Shown here: in pieces, positions 41,484 through 51,028 of the stretch | How the letters are laid out: each line of letters opens with the position of its first letter | Position numbering within the stretch: position 1 is the stretch's first letter | NCBI RefSeq assembly: GCF_012396585.1 | Contig: NZ_JAAXPR010000005.1 | Location: forward strand, 62,001-126,000 | Length of the DNA: 64,000 nucleotides | Reading direction: 5' to 3' | Origin: Streptococcus ovuberis | Lineage (GTDB): Bacteria > Bacillota > Bacilli > Lactobacillales > Streptococcaceae | The notes under the pieces: model-generated | The model's database searches: none | What the model was told of the DNA's origin: nothing | The model's input: the letters and a program-made list of their open reading frames with translations, nothing else | Translations under genes and position numbers: made by a program

Positions 41484-41990
41484 ATGATAGACTACCGTAA
41501 ACTCACTCTAGCCGACCAAGCAGTCTACAGAAGTTTTGAAGCTGCCATGCTTGAGGATAAGAAAAAGAACCCTTTCGTTGAGTGGTGGCAAGTAGAAGAT
41601 TTTGTACGATTTGTGAGCATGAGTGGCCAGTCAGAAACCAAGCAGGAGGGTCAGGCTTGGTCGCCTTATACCCGTTACTTTGCCTTTGTAGGGGAGGAGG
41701 TTGTCGGTTTTGTCATCTGTTTCTGGGAACTGGACCACCCAGACTGTCTTAAACTTGGGCATGTGGGCTATATGGTGGCACCTGCTTATCGCCGTCAAGG
41801 AATAGCCAGTCAGCTGCTGGCCGTTGCTCTTGAGCGCTACCAACAACGCCAAGTCTCTTCGATTCTGATTGTGACCCATGAGGACAACTGGCCTTGCCGT
41901 CATCTGGTGGAAAAACAGAGCGGTGACTTGCTAGGACTTGAGGAACTCTACACCTCGGCGACACCTTTTGTGCGGCACGCCATCGATTAA
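41484..41990 (+). CDS. GNAT family N-acetyltransferase
   Basis: 168 residues. Acetyl-CoA motif VGYMVAPAYRRQGIASQLL near residue 93. It is a diverged paralogue of the protein at 48748: both share the early VEDF segment, a YFAFxGxE or YYAFIGGE strand and the xGYxxxPxxRxQG core. Substrate unknown. AGGAGGAG precedes the ATG. Followed after 16 bases by the kinase-like gene. Confidence 0.86.
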   Translation: MIDYRKLTLADQAVYRSFEAAMLEDKKKNPFVEWWQVEDFVRFVSMSGQSETKQEGQAWSPYTRYFAFVGEEVVGFVICFWELDHPDCLKLGHVGYMVAPAYRRQGIASQLLAVALERYQQRQVSSILIVTHEDNWPCRHLVEKQSGDLLGLEELYTSATPFVRHAID

Positions 41991-42006
41991 AAACAGAGAG
42001 GATCTT

Positions 42007-42663
42007 ATGATGTCATCAGATTTTTTTAAGAACATCGCAGAGCAGCTCAGCGATGGCAAGCGGCACACGGTGCGTATCTATGGTCACGGGGCTTCTGGCA
42101 AATCAACCTTAGCAGCTGGGCTATTGACCTACCTCAACCCAGAGCAGGTCAACCTCATCGAAACCGATGCCTATATCATTGACGGTCAGCTCCGACAGCT
42201 GGTTCGGCCTGCGAATGCACCGCATCAGAAAGTGACCGCTTCTATGCCTGTCTCTCACGAACTAGCGAGCCTGACGCGAGATATTCAAGCCCTACAAAAG
42301 GGCATGGATATCCTGACCATCGACTGCTCGCCTTGGGCGCCGCAGCAGGTCTTGACGGGGAGCAAACCGATTCTGATCGTGGAGGGCATGTCCTCGGCCT
42401 TTTTGGACAAATCACTTTTTGACCTGTCTATCGCCTGCTATACCGATCCCGAGACCGAGTTGACTAGGCGTTTGGCGCGGGATGTGGCTCATCGTGGCCG
42501 AGTTCCTGAATTTGTTTTGCAAACGCATCAGGCGCGTCGTCAGCAGTACGAGACCTATTTGGAACCGCTGATTAAGGCAGCAGATGTTGTCGTCAATCAA
42601 TCGAACAATCAGTTTACTGTGGAAACGGGGAATATACGGATTCTTCATCCACTCAGGCAATAG
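42007..42663 (+). CDS. uridine kinase-like P-loop protein
   Basis: 218 residues from the ATG at 42007 (AGAGAGG upstream); an upstream in-frame ATG at 41938 lies within the previous gene. Walker A GHGASGKSTLA near 26, then LIETDAYI and LILIVEGM-like strand (PILIVEGMSSAF) resemble the uridine kinase/phosphoribulokinase family, with a REDI-type DVAHRGR loop near 158. Phosphorylates a small molecule of unknown identity. Confidence 0.78.
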   Translation: MMSSDFFKNIAEQLSDGKRHTVRIYGHGASGKSTLAAGLLTYLNPEQVNLIETDAYIIDGQLRQLVRPANAPHQKVTASMPVSHELASLTRDIQALQKGMDILTIDCSPWAPQQVLTGSKPILIVEGMSSAFLDKSLFDLSIACYTDPETELTRRLARDVAHRGRVPEFVLQTHQARRQQYETYLEPLIKAADVVVNQSNNQFTVETGNIRILHPLRQ

Positions 42664-42787
42664 ACAGCGGATAGTTGGAAGGGGGACATTCAATCTCGAA
42701 AATCCCTAAAATGATTTTGAAATCCTTTTCATTTTGAGAAAAATAAGGTATAATAAGGTTGAATTTTCAGGAAATAAGGAGAAAACC

Positions 42788-43744
42788 ATGTCTAAAAAAA
42801 TTATCGGTATTGATCTTGGTGGCACATCTGTTAAGCTGGCTATCTTGACTCAAGAAGGAGAAATCCAGGAGAAGTGGTCTATTGCGACTAATATCTTAGA
42901 CGAGGGGAGTCATATTGTTCCAGACATTATTGAATCTATTCAGAATAAACTGGCTAGTCACGGTTTGACCAAAGATGATTTCTTGGGGATTGGTATGGGG
43001 TCTCCTGGTGTTGTAGACAGCAAGGCTGGTACCGTCATCGGAGCTTACAATCTCAACTGGAAAACCCTCCAACCCATTAAGGAGCAGATCGAAGGTGCAT
43101 TGGGTATTCCGTTTTTCATCGACAATGACGCCAACGTTGCTGCCTTGGGTGAGCGTTGGGTCGGTGCAGGTGAAAACAATCCCGATGTTGTTTTCATGAC
43201 TTTGGGAACAGGTGTTGGTGGTGGCGTCATCGCTGGTGGAAACCTGATTCATGGTGTGGCAGGTGCTGGTGGTGAGTTGGGACACATCACGGTTGATTTT
43301 GAAGCACCTTTTGATTGTACCTGTGGTAAGAAAGGGTGCTTAGAGACAGTGGCTTCTGCGACAGGTATTGTCAACTTAGCTCGGCGGTTTGCGGACACCT
43401 ATGCAGGTGATTCCAAACTCAAGGTACTTGTGGACGATGGGCAGGATGTGACGGCCAAGGATGTCTTTGATTTAGCCAAAGAAGGCGATGCGCTTGCCTT
43501 GATGGTGTATCGACAGTTTGCCCACTATCTGGGGACATCCTGTGCCAATATTGCCAGCGTTCTTAATCCAGCTTACATCGTTATCGGTGGAGGTGTGTCT
43601 GCTGCAGGAGAATTTCTACTTGACGGTGTGCGCAAGGTCTTTGAGGAAAATAGCTTCCCACAAATTCGTACCTCCACTAAGCTCTCCTTGGCAACTCTCG
43701 GCAATGACGCAGGAGTCATCGGAGCAGCTTCTCTGGTACTCTAA
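42788..43744 (+). CDS. glcK: ROK family glucokinase
   Basis: 318 residues from the ATG at 42788 (AAGGAGAAAACC upstream; the in-frame upstream extension from 42734 covers the promoter). ATP-binding IGIDLGGTSVKLAIL at the N-terminus, active-site IDNDANVAALGE near 106 and ROK zinc motif CTCGKKGCLE near 178. Phosphorylates glucose to glucose 6-phosphate. TATAAT at 42749-42754. Confidence 0.93.
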   Translation: MSKKIIGIDLGGTSVKLAILTQEGEIQEKWSIATNILDEGSHIVPDIIESIQNKLASHGLTKDDFLGIGMGSPGVVDSKAGTVIGAYNLNWKTLQPIKEQIEGALGIPFFIDNDANVAALGERWVGAGENNPDVVFMTLGTGVGGGVIAGGNLIHGVAGAGGELGHITVDFEAPFDCTCGKKGCLETVASATGIVNLARRFADTYAGDSKLKVLVDDGQDVTAKDVFDLAKEGDALALMVYRQFAHYLGTSCANIASVLNPAYIVIGGGVSAAGEFLLDGVRKVFEENSFPQIRTSTKLSLATLGNDAGVIGAASLVL

Positions 43745-43765
43745 GAAAAAATAGAAGAAAGATAG

Positions 43766-43799
43766 AACTCCCTCTCCTTTAGTGATAAGGGAGTTTTGC
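43766..43799 (+). terminator. terminator of glcK
   Basis: AACTCCC/GGGAGTT stem followed by TTGCTT. Confidence 0.8.
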
Positions 43800-43831
43800 T
43801 TTAGCTTTAGCATCATCGTAAACGAAATGTC

Positions 43832-43859
43832 TTGACAAGAATTGATTAACTGGTAAAAT
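43832..43859 (+). promoter_or_regulatory. promoter with AdcR-like zinc operator
   Basis: TTGACA, 16 bases, TAAAAT. TTAACTGGTAAA (43846-43857) differs by one base from the AdcR consensus half-sites TTAAC-NN-GTTAA and overlaps the -10, so zinc-bound AdcR would repress the following zinc-binding lipoprotein. Confidence 0.7.
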
Positions 43860-43885
43860 ATTAAGTAGGAAAGAGGCAGGTAACG

Positions 43886-45163
43886 ATGAAACGAACTAAG
43901 TTTTTTTTATTTTTAAGTTTATGCTTTACGAGTTTATTATTTGGAGCTTGTCAGAACCAAAAGACGTCAGCTAAAAAAGAGGGATTGACGATTGTGACTA
44001 GTTTTTACCCCGTCTATGCCCTGACTCAATATGTCGCAGGGGACTTCAATGAGGTGCAGATGTTGCAATCACAGGCAGGCATTCATGGTTTTGAGCCATC
44101 GGCGACAGATGTTGCCAAAATTTATGAAGCCGATGTCTTTGTCTACCACTCCCATACCTTGGAAAATTGGGCTGGTGCATTAGAGCCTAATTTGAAAGGC
44201 TCTGATGTGACAGTGATCGAAGCGGCCGCAAGCATGTCCTTGGATCGAGTCAAGGGATTAGAGAATCTTGATCCAAAGCCAGATCAAGACGAAGCCAGTC
44301 TCTATGATCCTCATACTTGGACAGATCCCATCAAAGCGGCAGAAGAAGCCCAAGTGATTGCGGATCGGTTATCAGAAATGGATCCGAAACACACAAAAAG
44401 CTATCAGGAGCGGGCACAAACATTCACAGAACAAGCCCAGGCCTTGGTTGAGCAATATGAAAAAGCATTTGCTAAGGTAACTTCTAGGCATTTTGTAACC
44501 TCTCACACAGCATTTTCATATCTCGCCAAACGTTTTAACCTAGAACAATTAGGCATTGCAGGGATTTCAATAGAGCAGGAACCAACCTCGCGCCAGTTGG
44601 CTGAGATTGAGAGGTTTGTCAAGGAACATCAGGTTGGGATCATTTTTGTGGAACAAGGGGTCTCTCCCAAACTAGCTGAAACCGTCGCTCAAGCTACAGG
44701 AGCCGAATTGGGGACTTTAAGTCCGCTCGAAATTGATCCCCAAGATGGCCAAACTTATCTTGAAAATCTTGAAGAGAACCTCAAAATTCTACTTGCTTCG
44801 TTCCAAAAAACACCAAAAAACTCTTCTGGAACACTATCGGATCAACCTTCTCAACACACGGAAAAAGAATCGAAGACCATGGCTGAAATTGATCAGGAAG
44901 AGGGGATCTCAGCGGAACAGATTGTGGTTAACATCACAGAAGATGGGTATGTGACTTCTCATGGGGACCATTATCATTTTTACAATGGCAAGGTGCCTTT
45001 TGACGCCCTCATTAGCCAGGAGTTGATCTGGACGGATGCAACTTATCAACTGGACAAGGCGGATATTGTCAATGAAGTCGAAGACGGCTACATTATCAAA
45101 CGCCAAGATGCCTATTACCTTTACCTCAGAGAAGGAAGTCAGAAAGTGCGTATTCGTCAATAA
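43886..45163 (+). CDS. zinc-binding lipoprotein: ZnuA/AdcA-type binding domain fused to a histidine-triad module
   Basis: 425 residues. Signal with lipobox ending FGAC (Cys22). Residues 34-305 are a cluster A-I metal-binding protein with likely zinc ligands His67 (GIHGFEPS), His143 (DPHTW) and His207 (TSHTAF) and an acidic residue near 283. A linker (306-345) leads to a pneumococcal-type histidine-triad domain with HGDHYH at 359-364 and the usual DGYIIKRQDAYYLYL end. The loop His-rich stretch of AdcA is missing, and the C-terminal module is not ZinT. Membrane-tethered zinc capture for an ABC importer encoded elsewhere. Confidence 0.88.
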   Translation: MKRTKFFLFLSLCFTSLLFGACQNQKTSAKKEGLTIVTSFYPVYALTQYVAGDFNEVQMLQSQAGIHGFEPSATDVAKIYEADVFVYHSHTLENWAGALEPNLKGSDVTVIEAAASMSLDRVKGLENLDPKPDQDEASLYDPHTWTDPIKAAEEAQVIADRLSEMDPKHTKSYQERAQTFTEQAQALVEQYEKAFAKVTSRHFVTSHTAFSYLAKRFNLEQLGIAGISIEQEPTSRQLAEIERFVKEHQVGIIFVEQGVSPKLAETVAQATGAELGTLSPLEIDPQDGQTYLENLEENLKILLASFQKTPKNSSGTLSDQPSQHTEKESKTMAEIDQEEGISAEQIVVNITEDGYVTSHGDHYHFYNGKVPFDALISQELIWTDATYQLDKADIVNEVEDGYIIKRQDAYYLYLREGSQKVRIRQ

Positions 45164-45197
45164 GAAATTTTCATAGGAAAAGTTAGAATATAAGCGG

Positions 45198-45222
45198 ACT
45201 AGGGGCTGGACTCCTAGTTTTT
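45198..45222 (+). terminator. terminator of the zinc-binding lipoprotein gene
   Basis: ACTAGG/CCTAGT stem with TTTTT tail. Confidence 0.75.
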
Positions 45223-45396
45223 CATTTGGATCAAGACAACAATCTGAATCAACCTGTTAGAGTTAGGAGATGAGAATGGTTTCGCTTCAAAATTGATCTT
45301 TCGACATTGCAATGGATATTAGAGACCTTAATGGGTTTCAGTCAAACGTCGTTACAGAATCCCTCATTGATGGAACGTGGAAAAAAAGAAACTGAT

Positions 45397-45404
45397 TACG
45401 AATA
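45397..45404 (+). promoter_or_regulatory. competence sigma factor (ComX/SigX) cin-box
   Basis: TACGAATA, the core competence box of streptococci, 19 bases before the coiA ATG, with no sigma-A -10 nearby. Predicts late-competence expression of coiA. Confidence 0.85.
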
Positions 45405-45423
45405 AAGAATTGGAGGATTTATT

Positions 45424-46416
45424 ATGTTAGTAGCGTTTGATCAAGATCAGAATCTGGTGAATACAGTAACAGCAACCATTTCAAAAAGACAAGGACCGTT
45501 TACTTGCCCAGGCTGTGGGTCTCAATTGCGATTGAAAAAAGGACGAGTGATGCGTCCTCATTTTGCCCATGTCAGCCTAGAGGCTTGTGACTTTCTGGCA
45601 GAGGCTGAATCTCTTGAACACCTAAGCCTTAAAGGAGATCTTTATCGCTGGGCTAGTCGGGCAGGGGATAGGGAAGTCTGGTTAGAAAAGCACCTGCCGA
45701 CCATCGGTCAGGTGGCAGATATTTTATTAGAGGGCAATATTGCTCTGGAAATCCAGTGTAGTCCACTATCTGCTAGCCGCTTGAGGGAACGGACAAGGGC
45801 TTATCGAGAGGCGGGTTACCATGTGCTGTGGCTCTTGGGAGAGAAATTATGGTTGAAGGATACCGTTAGGTCTCTGCAAAAGGATTTTCTTTATTTCAGT
45901 CAGAATCGAGGCTTTCATCTGTGGGAGTTGGACCTCAAGAACCAGCTTATCCGCCTTAAATATCTTATCCATGAAGATCTTCACGGTCAAGTCCAGTGTC
46001 AGGAAGAGCTATTTGCGTTTGGAGACAAGGCGTTGCTAGATGTTTTACGCCAGCCTTTTGTTCAGCAGACAGTAGCCTCGTTTAAAGGGATTATGGACGA
46101 GGAGATCGTCTCCTATGTGGCCAAGCAGTTGCATTTTTGCACTCCTAAATGGATGGCTAAACAGGCTCTGGCCTATCAAGAAGGCCGAAATTTATTGACA
46201 CAGACCAGGGATGACTTTTACCCTCAGATTGGCCTCATTCCTTTTACAGATTTTGCGCAGATTGGTGACAATCTCCTCCCTTATTATCAACAGTTTCGTG
46301 CCTATTATGAAAAACAGGAGGACAAGTCAGTTCAGTTCCTGTATTCTCCTGCATTTTATGGTAAAATAGGAGCCATGGAGGATTTACACAATGGTAAAAC
46401 AAAGAAACGAAATTGA
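45424..46416 (+). CDS. coiA: competence protein CoiA
   Basis: 330 residues. N-terminal zinc finger [22 protein letters not shown] (pairs of Cys then H-x2-H; residues 26-47) followed by the nuclease-like core [20 protein letters not shown] near 98 (Asp...Glu-x-Gln). CoiA is required for transformation, acting after DNA uptake during recombination. Preceded by the cin-box and TTGGAGG. Overlaps pepF by 26 bases, the usual streptococcal arrangement. Confidence 0.94.
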   Translation: MLVAFDQDQNLVNTVTATISKRQGPFTCPGCGSQLRLKKGRVMRPHFAHVSLEACDFLAEAESLEHLSLKGDLYRWASRAGDREVWLEKHLPTIGQVADILLEGNIALEIQCSPLSASRLRERTRAYREAGYHVLWLLGEKLWLKDTVRSLQKDFLYFSQNRGFHLWELDLKNQLIRLKYLIHEDLHGQVQCQEELFAFGDKALLDVLRQPFVQQTVASFKGIMDEEIVSYVAKQLHFCTPKWMAKQALAYQEGRNLLTQTRDDFYPQIGLIPFTDFAQIGDNLLPYYQQFRAYYEKQEDKSVQFLYSPAFYGKIGAMEDLHNGKTKKRN

Positions 46417-48193
46417 CGAAAAGTACCAATGGGATTTGACCACAGTTTTTAAGACGGATAGCGATTGGGAGCAAGAGTTGAAGTCTTTGGAGATAGCGAT
46501 CGAAGAAGCCCAAACTTTGGAAGGACGTTTGACACAGTCAGCGGCTGACTTGCTTGCGGTGACAGAGACCCAGCTAGCCTTGTCTCGTCGTTTGGAGAAA
46601 CTCTACAGTTATGCGCACATGAGAAATGACCAAGATACACGAGAAGCCAAGTACCAAGAATTCAATGCAAAGGCGCTGAGTGTTTATGCGAAATTCAGCC
46701 AAGTTTTTGCCTTCTACGAGCCAGAGCTCTTAACTTTATCGGCAGAGACCTATGAGCAGTTTGTGGCAGAGGAGCCCGGTTTAGCTCTCTATGCGCATTA
46801 CTTTGAGAAACTATTCCAAAATAAGCCGCATATCCTATCTAAGGAAGAAGAAACGATCATCGCAGCGACCAGTGAGATTTTATCATCAGGTTCAGAGACC
46901 TTCTCTATCTTGAACAATGCTGATTTAGAGTTCCCGATGGTTAAGGACGATAAGGGGCAAGAGGTCCAACTGACACATGGGAACTACATTACACTGGTCG
47001 AATCTAAAGATCGGGAAGTCAGAAAAGGTGCCTATGAGGCTATGTATGCTACCTACAAGCAGTTCCAGCACGTTTTCGCTAAGACCTTGCAGACAACTGT
47101 TAAAACCCATAACTTAACTGCTAATTTGCGTCATTTCCAATCAGCGCGTGAAGCAGCTTTGTCACGTAATTTTGTCCCAGAATCAGTTTACGATAGTTTG
47201 GTATCAGCGGTTAATAAGCACTTGCCACTGTTGCATCGGTATGTGAAATTGCGCCAAGAGGTCTTGGGACTTGATGAGCTTAAAATGTATGACATGTATG
47301 CGTCTTTGGCCGAGACAGAGCTTTCTTATACTTATGAAGAAGCTTTAGTTAAGTCTGAAGAAGCCTTGGCTATTTTGGGAGACGATTATCTTAGCCGTGT
47401 GAAAAAAGCCTTTGCTGAGCGTTGGATTGATGTTCATGAAAATGCTGGCAAACGTTCAGGAGCCTATTCTGGTGGTTGCTATGATTCTAATGCCTTTATG
47501 TTGCTCAACTGGCAGGATAATTTGAATAACCTTTTCACCTTGGTGCATGAAACAGGTCATTCGATGCACTCTAGTTATACACGTGAGAACCAGCCTTACG
47601 TTTATGGAGATTATTCTATCTTCTTGGCTGAGATAGCGTCAACCACTAATGAGAATCTCCTGACCGAGCATTTGCTCAACGAAGTAGAGGATGATGCGAC
47701 GCGCTTTGCCATCTTGAACCACTACTTGGATGGTTTCCGAGCAACCATTTTCCGTCAAACTCAGTTTGCCGAGTTCGAACAGGCCATTCATCAGGCAGAC
47801 CAGAAGGGAGAGGTCTTGACTAGCGAATTTCTCAATACCCTTTATGCAGAAATGAATGAGAAATATTACGGTCTTTCTAAAGAAGACAATCCCGAAATCC
47901 AGTACGAGTGGGCACGGATTCCGCATTTCTACTATGATTATTATGTTTTCCAGTACTCAACTGGTTTTGCGGCAGCGACTGCCTTGGCAGATAAAATCAT
48001 CAACGGTAGCTCAGAAGATAAGGAAAACTACATCGCTTACTTGAGTGCAGGACGCTCTGATTATCCGTTAGAAATTATGAAAAAAGCTGGTGTTGACATG
48101 AGCCAAGAAGATTACCTTAACGACGCCTTCAAGGTCTTTGAACGCCGATTGGATGAATTGGAAGCCCTCATTAAAAAAGGCGCGCATAAATAA
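46391..48193 (+). CDS. pepF: oligoendopeptidase F
   Basis: 600 residues, M3 zinc metallopeptidase. Zinc motif [11 protein letters not shown] near residue 386 (HExxH) with the downstream glutamate in [10 protein letters not shown]. Cytoplasmic enzyme that cuts peptides of about 7-17 residues. ATGGAGGATTTACACA supplies the ribosome site inside the 3' end of coiA, so it is likely part of the competence transcript and may also have other promoters. Confidence 0.95.
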   Translation: MVKQRNEIDEKYQWDLTTVFKTDSDWEQELKSLEIAIEEAQTLEGRLTQSAADLLAVTETQLALSRRLEKLYSYAHMRNDQDTREAKYQEFNAKALSVYAKFSQVFAFYEPELLTLSAETYEQFVAEEPGLALYAHYFEKLFQNKPHILSKEEETIIAATSEILSSGSETFSILNNADLEFPMVKDDKGQEVQLTHGNYITLVESKDREVRKGAYEAMYATYKQFQHVFAKTLQTTVKTHNLTANLRHFQSAREAALSRNFVPESVYDSLVSAVNKHLPLLHRYVKLRQEVLGLDELKMYDMYASLAETELSYTYEEALVKSEEALAILGDDYLSRVKKAFAERWIDVHENAGKRSGAYSGGCYDSNAFMLLNWQDNLNNLFTLVHETGHSMHSSYTRENQPYVYGDYSIFLAEIASTTNENLLTEHLLNEVEDDATRFAILNHYLDGFRATIFRQTQFAEFEQAIHQADQKGEVLTSEFLNTLYAEMNEKYYGLSKEDNPEIQYEWARIPHFYYDYYVFQYSTGFAAATALADKIINGSSEDKENYIAYLSAGRSDYPLEIMKKAGVDMSQEDYLNDAFKVFERRLDELEALIKKGAHK

Positions 48194-48218
48194 GCTAGGC
48201 TTGGTAAGAGTAAGTTTA

Positions 48219-48277
48219 GATCGAAACGTTGTCACTATTTGAAATATCTTTCTGTGACAATCTTTCGATCTTTTCTT
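48219..48277 (+). terminator. terminator of coiA-pepF
   Basis: GATCGAAA/TTTCGATC stem continued by TTGTCAC/GTGACAA, followed by TTTTCTT. Confidence 0.85.
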
Positions 48278-48747
48278 AAAGAGGTGTTTACGCTTGAGAG
48301 GAGGAGCAATGCTCTCTTTTTGCGTTAAGCAAAACAGCTGACGCTTCACCTCAAAGGTCAACAGACCCTCATGTTTTTCAAACACTAAAGCGGTAAGAGT
48401 TTTTGCTGGAGAACTTTCCCAATCAAACGTTTCAGCTAAACCGTTAACAATTAGTCTAGAACCACCTGAATGGACAGCTACTCTTTCAGACAGAGCTATT
48501 GCTGGCGTAGCAGTGGCAGTTTCAGTGAAAGAGCTGTCCTAGACAACTGCTTGGAAGAGCAATGTGAAAGCAAGCCCCGTTTATCTGTTATCGGCTACCA
48601 TTGGAGCTACAATCAAAGGGGAATTCAGAAGAGTTGGCTTATGAGGTCAGTCTACTTGAGAAGGATGCTAAATGGTTTAAGGATTGTTTAGTTGGCGAAG
48701 CTTCTCCATAGGTTTTATAAGTCTTTTAGAAAGTAGGGGGGAGCACG
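48278..48747 (+). other. intergenic stretch with a possible gene remnant
   Basis: One plus-strand frame from about 48390 to 48642 is open except for a TAG at 48540; its translation includes LTISLEPPEWTATLSDRAI and KASPVYLLSATIGATIKGEF. There is no start codon with a ribosome site and I recognise no family. It may be a decayed gene. A GAGAG/CTCTC hairpin with T tail lies near 48296-48322. Confidence 0.35.
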
Positions 48748-49257
48748 ATGGAAATAAGACCCTTGTCTTTAACTGATGAAGTGGCCTTCAAAGAGTTTAA
48801 TTGTTTGTTGGTTGCAGAAAAAGAGGCGGGTAATGCCTTTGTTGAAACTAAACGAGTGGAAGATTTTAAGGCTTTTTATGAAAAGTCTAAGCGCTTTGAA
48901 ACCCAGACAAATCATCCTGACTGGTCAACGTCAACTAATTACTACGCCTTTATCGGTGGTGAGATAGCTGGACGAATCGGTTGTCGTTGGGAATTGGATA
49001 AGGGGGATTTAGCGACTGTGGGTGGTCATATCGGTTATGTTACTTCACCCAAGTTTCGTCAGCAAGGTGTTATGCGGACCCTGCTCCGCTATGCCCTTGA
49101 CCGCTACGAGGAAAGAGGAATTAGCCGTGTCTTTATCACTGCTTTGGCGGATAATCAGCCCAGTCGCAAGACGATTGAGAGTGTCGGCGGTGTGTTGCAG
49201 GATATTATCACTCTTAAGGATGGAAAAACCTTAGCCCGCTATTGGGTGACCAGATAA
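48748..49257 (+). CDS. GNAT family N-acetyltransferase
   Basis: 169 residues. Motif A IGYVTSPKFRQQGVMRTLL near 94 binds acetyl-CoA; motif B DNQPSRKTIESVGGVLQDII follows. Paralogue of the protein at 41484 and closer to the plain YesJ-type acetyltransferases of streptococci. Substrate unknown. GGGGGGAGC precedes the ATG. Own terminator; convergent with the next gene. Confidence 0.87.
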   Translation: MEIRPLSLTDEVAFKEFNCLLVAEKEAGNAFVETKRVEDFKAFYEKSKRFETQTNHPDWSTSTNYYAFIGGEIAGRIGCRWELDKGDLATVGGHIGYVTSPKFRQQGVMRTLLRYALDRYEERGISRVFITALADNQPSRKTIESVGGVLQDIITLKDGKTLARYWVTR

Positions 49258-49260
49258 GAA

Positions 49261-49295
49261 AACCCCACTCTTAACTATCTATCGAGAGTGGGGTT
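49261..49295. terminator. bidirectional terminator
   Basis: AACCCCACTCT/AGAGTGGGGTT perfect 11-base stem with T-rich tails on both strands, between convergent genes. Confidence 0.88.
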
Positions 49296-49299
49296 GATT

Positions 49300-49932
49300 T
49301 TAGCGCTCAGAGACAGCTGTAAAACGTTGGCGGATGAAACGGGCGTTTTCCAGCTCATCAACCATGGCCAAGGCGTAGTCGGCATAGCTGATGTAGCTCT
49401 CGCCAGCAGCGTTGAGAATGAGTTCTTCGCCACCTAGCTGATATTGACCAGTTGCTCTGCCATTGTCATCAAAATCTCCTGCTGGGCTAAAGAAGGTCCA
49501 AGCAAGGCCAGAGAATGTTCGTAAGACAGCGAGAGCGTCAGTCATAGCCTTAGCTAAGGGGTAGAATTCCGCTGGGAAATCGGGGGTGTCGAGCAGTTGA
49601 AGAGTGTGTTTATCATCTACATAGAGGCTACCTGCACCACCGACGATAATCAGGCGTGTAGTGCTAGTGGATAAGAGTTGTCCTAGATGACGAATATCTT
49701 CCGAAAAAAGTGGAAACGTTTCTGGGGTCCAATAACCAACGGCGGAAACGACAGCGTCAAATGGAGCTAAATCATCTATTGTCAACTGGTGAATAGATTT
49801 TTCAATCACAGAGAGGAGATCCGTTTTTTGAGCATCGCGGACGATGGCTGTGACCTCATGACCGCGCTTTAGAGCTTCTTGAGCAATGCGTTTGCCAGCT
49901 TTGCCGTTGGCACCGATAATGGCAATTTTCAT
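49300..49932 (-). CDS. NAD(P)H-binding oxidoreductase (atypical SDR, YwnB-like)
   Basis: 210 residues. N-terminal KIAIIGANGKAGKRIAQEAL binds NAD(P); VVSAVGYW and IIVGGAGSLYVD strands follow. Such proteins act as redox sensors or reductases of unknown substrate and are commonly controlled by a divergent HxlR regulator, as here. Confidence 0.84.
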   Translation of the reverse strand: MKIAIIGANGKAGKRIAQEALKRGHEVTAIVRDAQKTDLLSVIEKSIHQLTIDDLAPFDAVVSAVGYWTPETFPLFSEDIRHLGQLLSTSTTRLIIVGGAGSLYVDDKHTLQLLDTPDFPAEFYPLAKAMTDALAVLRTFSGLAWTFFSPAGDFDDNGRATGQYQLGGEELILNAAGESYISYADYALAMVDELENARFIRQRFTAVSER

Positions 49933-49963
49933 AGAGTCTACCTACCTTTTTTGACAAAATTGT

Positions 49964-49980
49964 GTTATAATCGATTACAC
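49964..49980. promoter_or_regulatory. palindromic operator between divergent oxidoreductase and HxlR genes
   Basis: GTTATAATCGATTACAC, centred on the perfect palindrome TAATCGATTA, lies between the two start codons; it contains a TATAAT usable on the plus strand. Likely HxlR binding site. Confidence 0.55.
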
Positions 49981-50076
49981 CACTATTTTAACAAGTTAGT
50001 AGAAAATAGCAAGTAGGTTTTTTATGGATAGTTGGTATCTTTTGGGGTAGAAATGGATGATATCGAGGAGAAAGAG

Positions 50077-50403
50077 ATGGAATTATTTGGCAAGTGCCCG
50101 TTTGTAACCACGCAAAAACTCATTTCAGGGAAATGGGCAATTTTGATTTTGCATCATTTGGATGGACAGACCAAGCGGTTTGGGGAACTCCAACGAAATC
50201 TGGGAGAAATTACCCAATCCACCCTGACCAAGCAATTGCGCTATCTGGAAGACGAGGGCTTGATTACACGAACGGTTTACCCAGAAGTCCCGCCTCGGGT
50301 TGAGTACCGTTTAACAGCGATTGGGCAGGAATTTCACGCTGTCTTAGAGCAAATCGAGGTCTGGGGTGGTAAGTATATTAGAACACTCAAAGAGGGAAAT
50401 TAG
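50077..50403 (+). CDS. HxlR family transcriptional regulator
   Basis: 108 residues from the ATG at 50077, which has GAGGAGAAAG ahead; in-frame starts at 50032 and 50053 are less well placed. Winged helix with CPFVTTQKLISGKWAILIL (conserved Cys), RFGELQRNLGEITQSTLTKQ and the wing YPEVPPRVEYRLT. HxlR members answer to electrophiles or oxidants, often via that cysteine. Divergent from the oxidoreductase gene. Confidence 0.86.
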   Translation: MELFGKCPFVTTQKLISGKWAILILHHLDGQTKRFGELQRNLGEITQSTLTKQLRYLEDEGLITRTVYPEVPPRVEYRLTAIGQEFHAVLEQIEVWGGKYIRTLKEGN

Positions 50404-50404
50404 A

Positions 50405-51028
50405 ATGACAAATACCGCGTTTATTTGGGATTTTGATGGTACTCTAGCAGATTCCTATCCAGCCATTGTGACCGTGCTAAAACAACTCTACGCGCAGCAT
50501 GGCTGGGCTTTTGATGAGACGGAAGTTGGGGAGTTTATCCTTCGGACTTCCGTTAAACACTTGTTGGAGACTCAAACAAAGAAGGCTAACCTCGAAGGTG
50601 ATGGCCTCAAACTGATGGCTAGTTTTATCGCAGAGCAGGAAAGGTTAGATGACCAGATTATCCTGATGCCAGGTGCTCTAGACGTTCTAGCTCAGACAGC
50701 CTCGGCTGGCGTTCGTCACTTTATCTATACCCACAAGGGAGCAACAACTGACGCAGTCCTCAAACGCCTGGGCATTGCTGATTATTTCACTGAGGTGATT
50801 AACAGTACCCACGGCTTTGCCAGAAAACCAGAGCCGGATGCTCTTTTCTATCTCTTGGACAAGTATGGACTGGACAAAACCAAGACCTACTACATCGGAG
50901 ACCGCTCTCTGGACAGGGAAGCTGCCGAGCGGGCAGGGATTCACTCCATTAACCTGACCCAGCCAGACAGTCCAACCAATACCAACATTGAACATTTATT
51001 GGATATTTTAGCACTACCGATTTTCTAG
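50405..51028 (+). CDS. HAD family hydrolase (phosphoglycolate phosphatase-like)
   Basis: 207 residues from the ATG at 50405, one base after the HxlR stop; the frame is open upstream but overlaps that gene. HAD motif I FIWDFDGTLADSY (two catalytic Asp), motif II region IYTHKGA, motif III KPEPD and motif IV YYIGDRSLDREAA. A phosphatase for a small phosphorylated metabolite; substrate unknown. Confidence 0.86.
   Translation: MTNTAFIWDFDGTLADSYPAIVTVLKQLYAQHGWAFDETEVGEFILRTSVKHLLETQTKKANLEGDGLKLMASFIAEQERLDDQIILMPGALDVLAQTASAGVRHFIYTHKGATTDAVLKRLGIADYFTEVINSTHGFARKPEPDALFYLLDKYGLDKTKTYYIGDRSLDREAAERAGIHSINLTQPDSPTNTNIEHLLDILALPIF

Noticed and set aside
42734-42787. N-terminal extension of glucokinase
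   Set aside because: It overlaps the TATAAT promoter; the ATG at 42788 starts the conserved ATP-binding motif with a good ribosome site.
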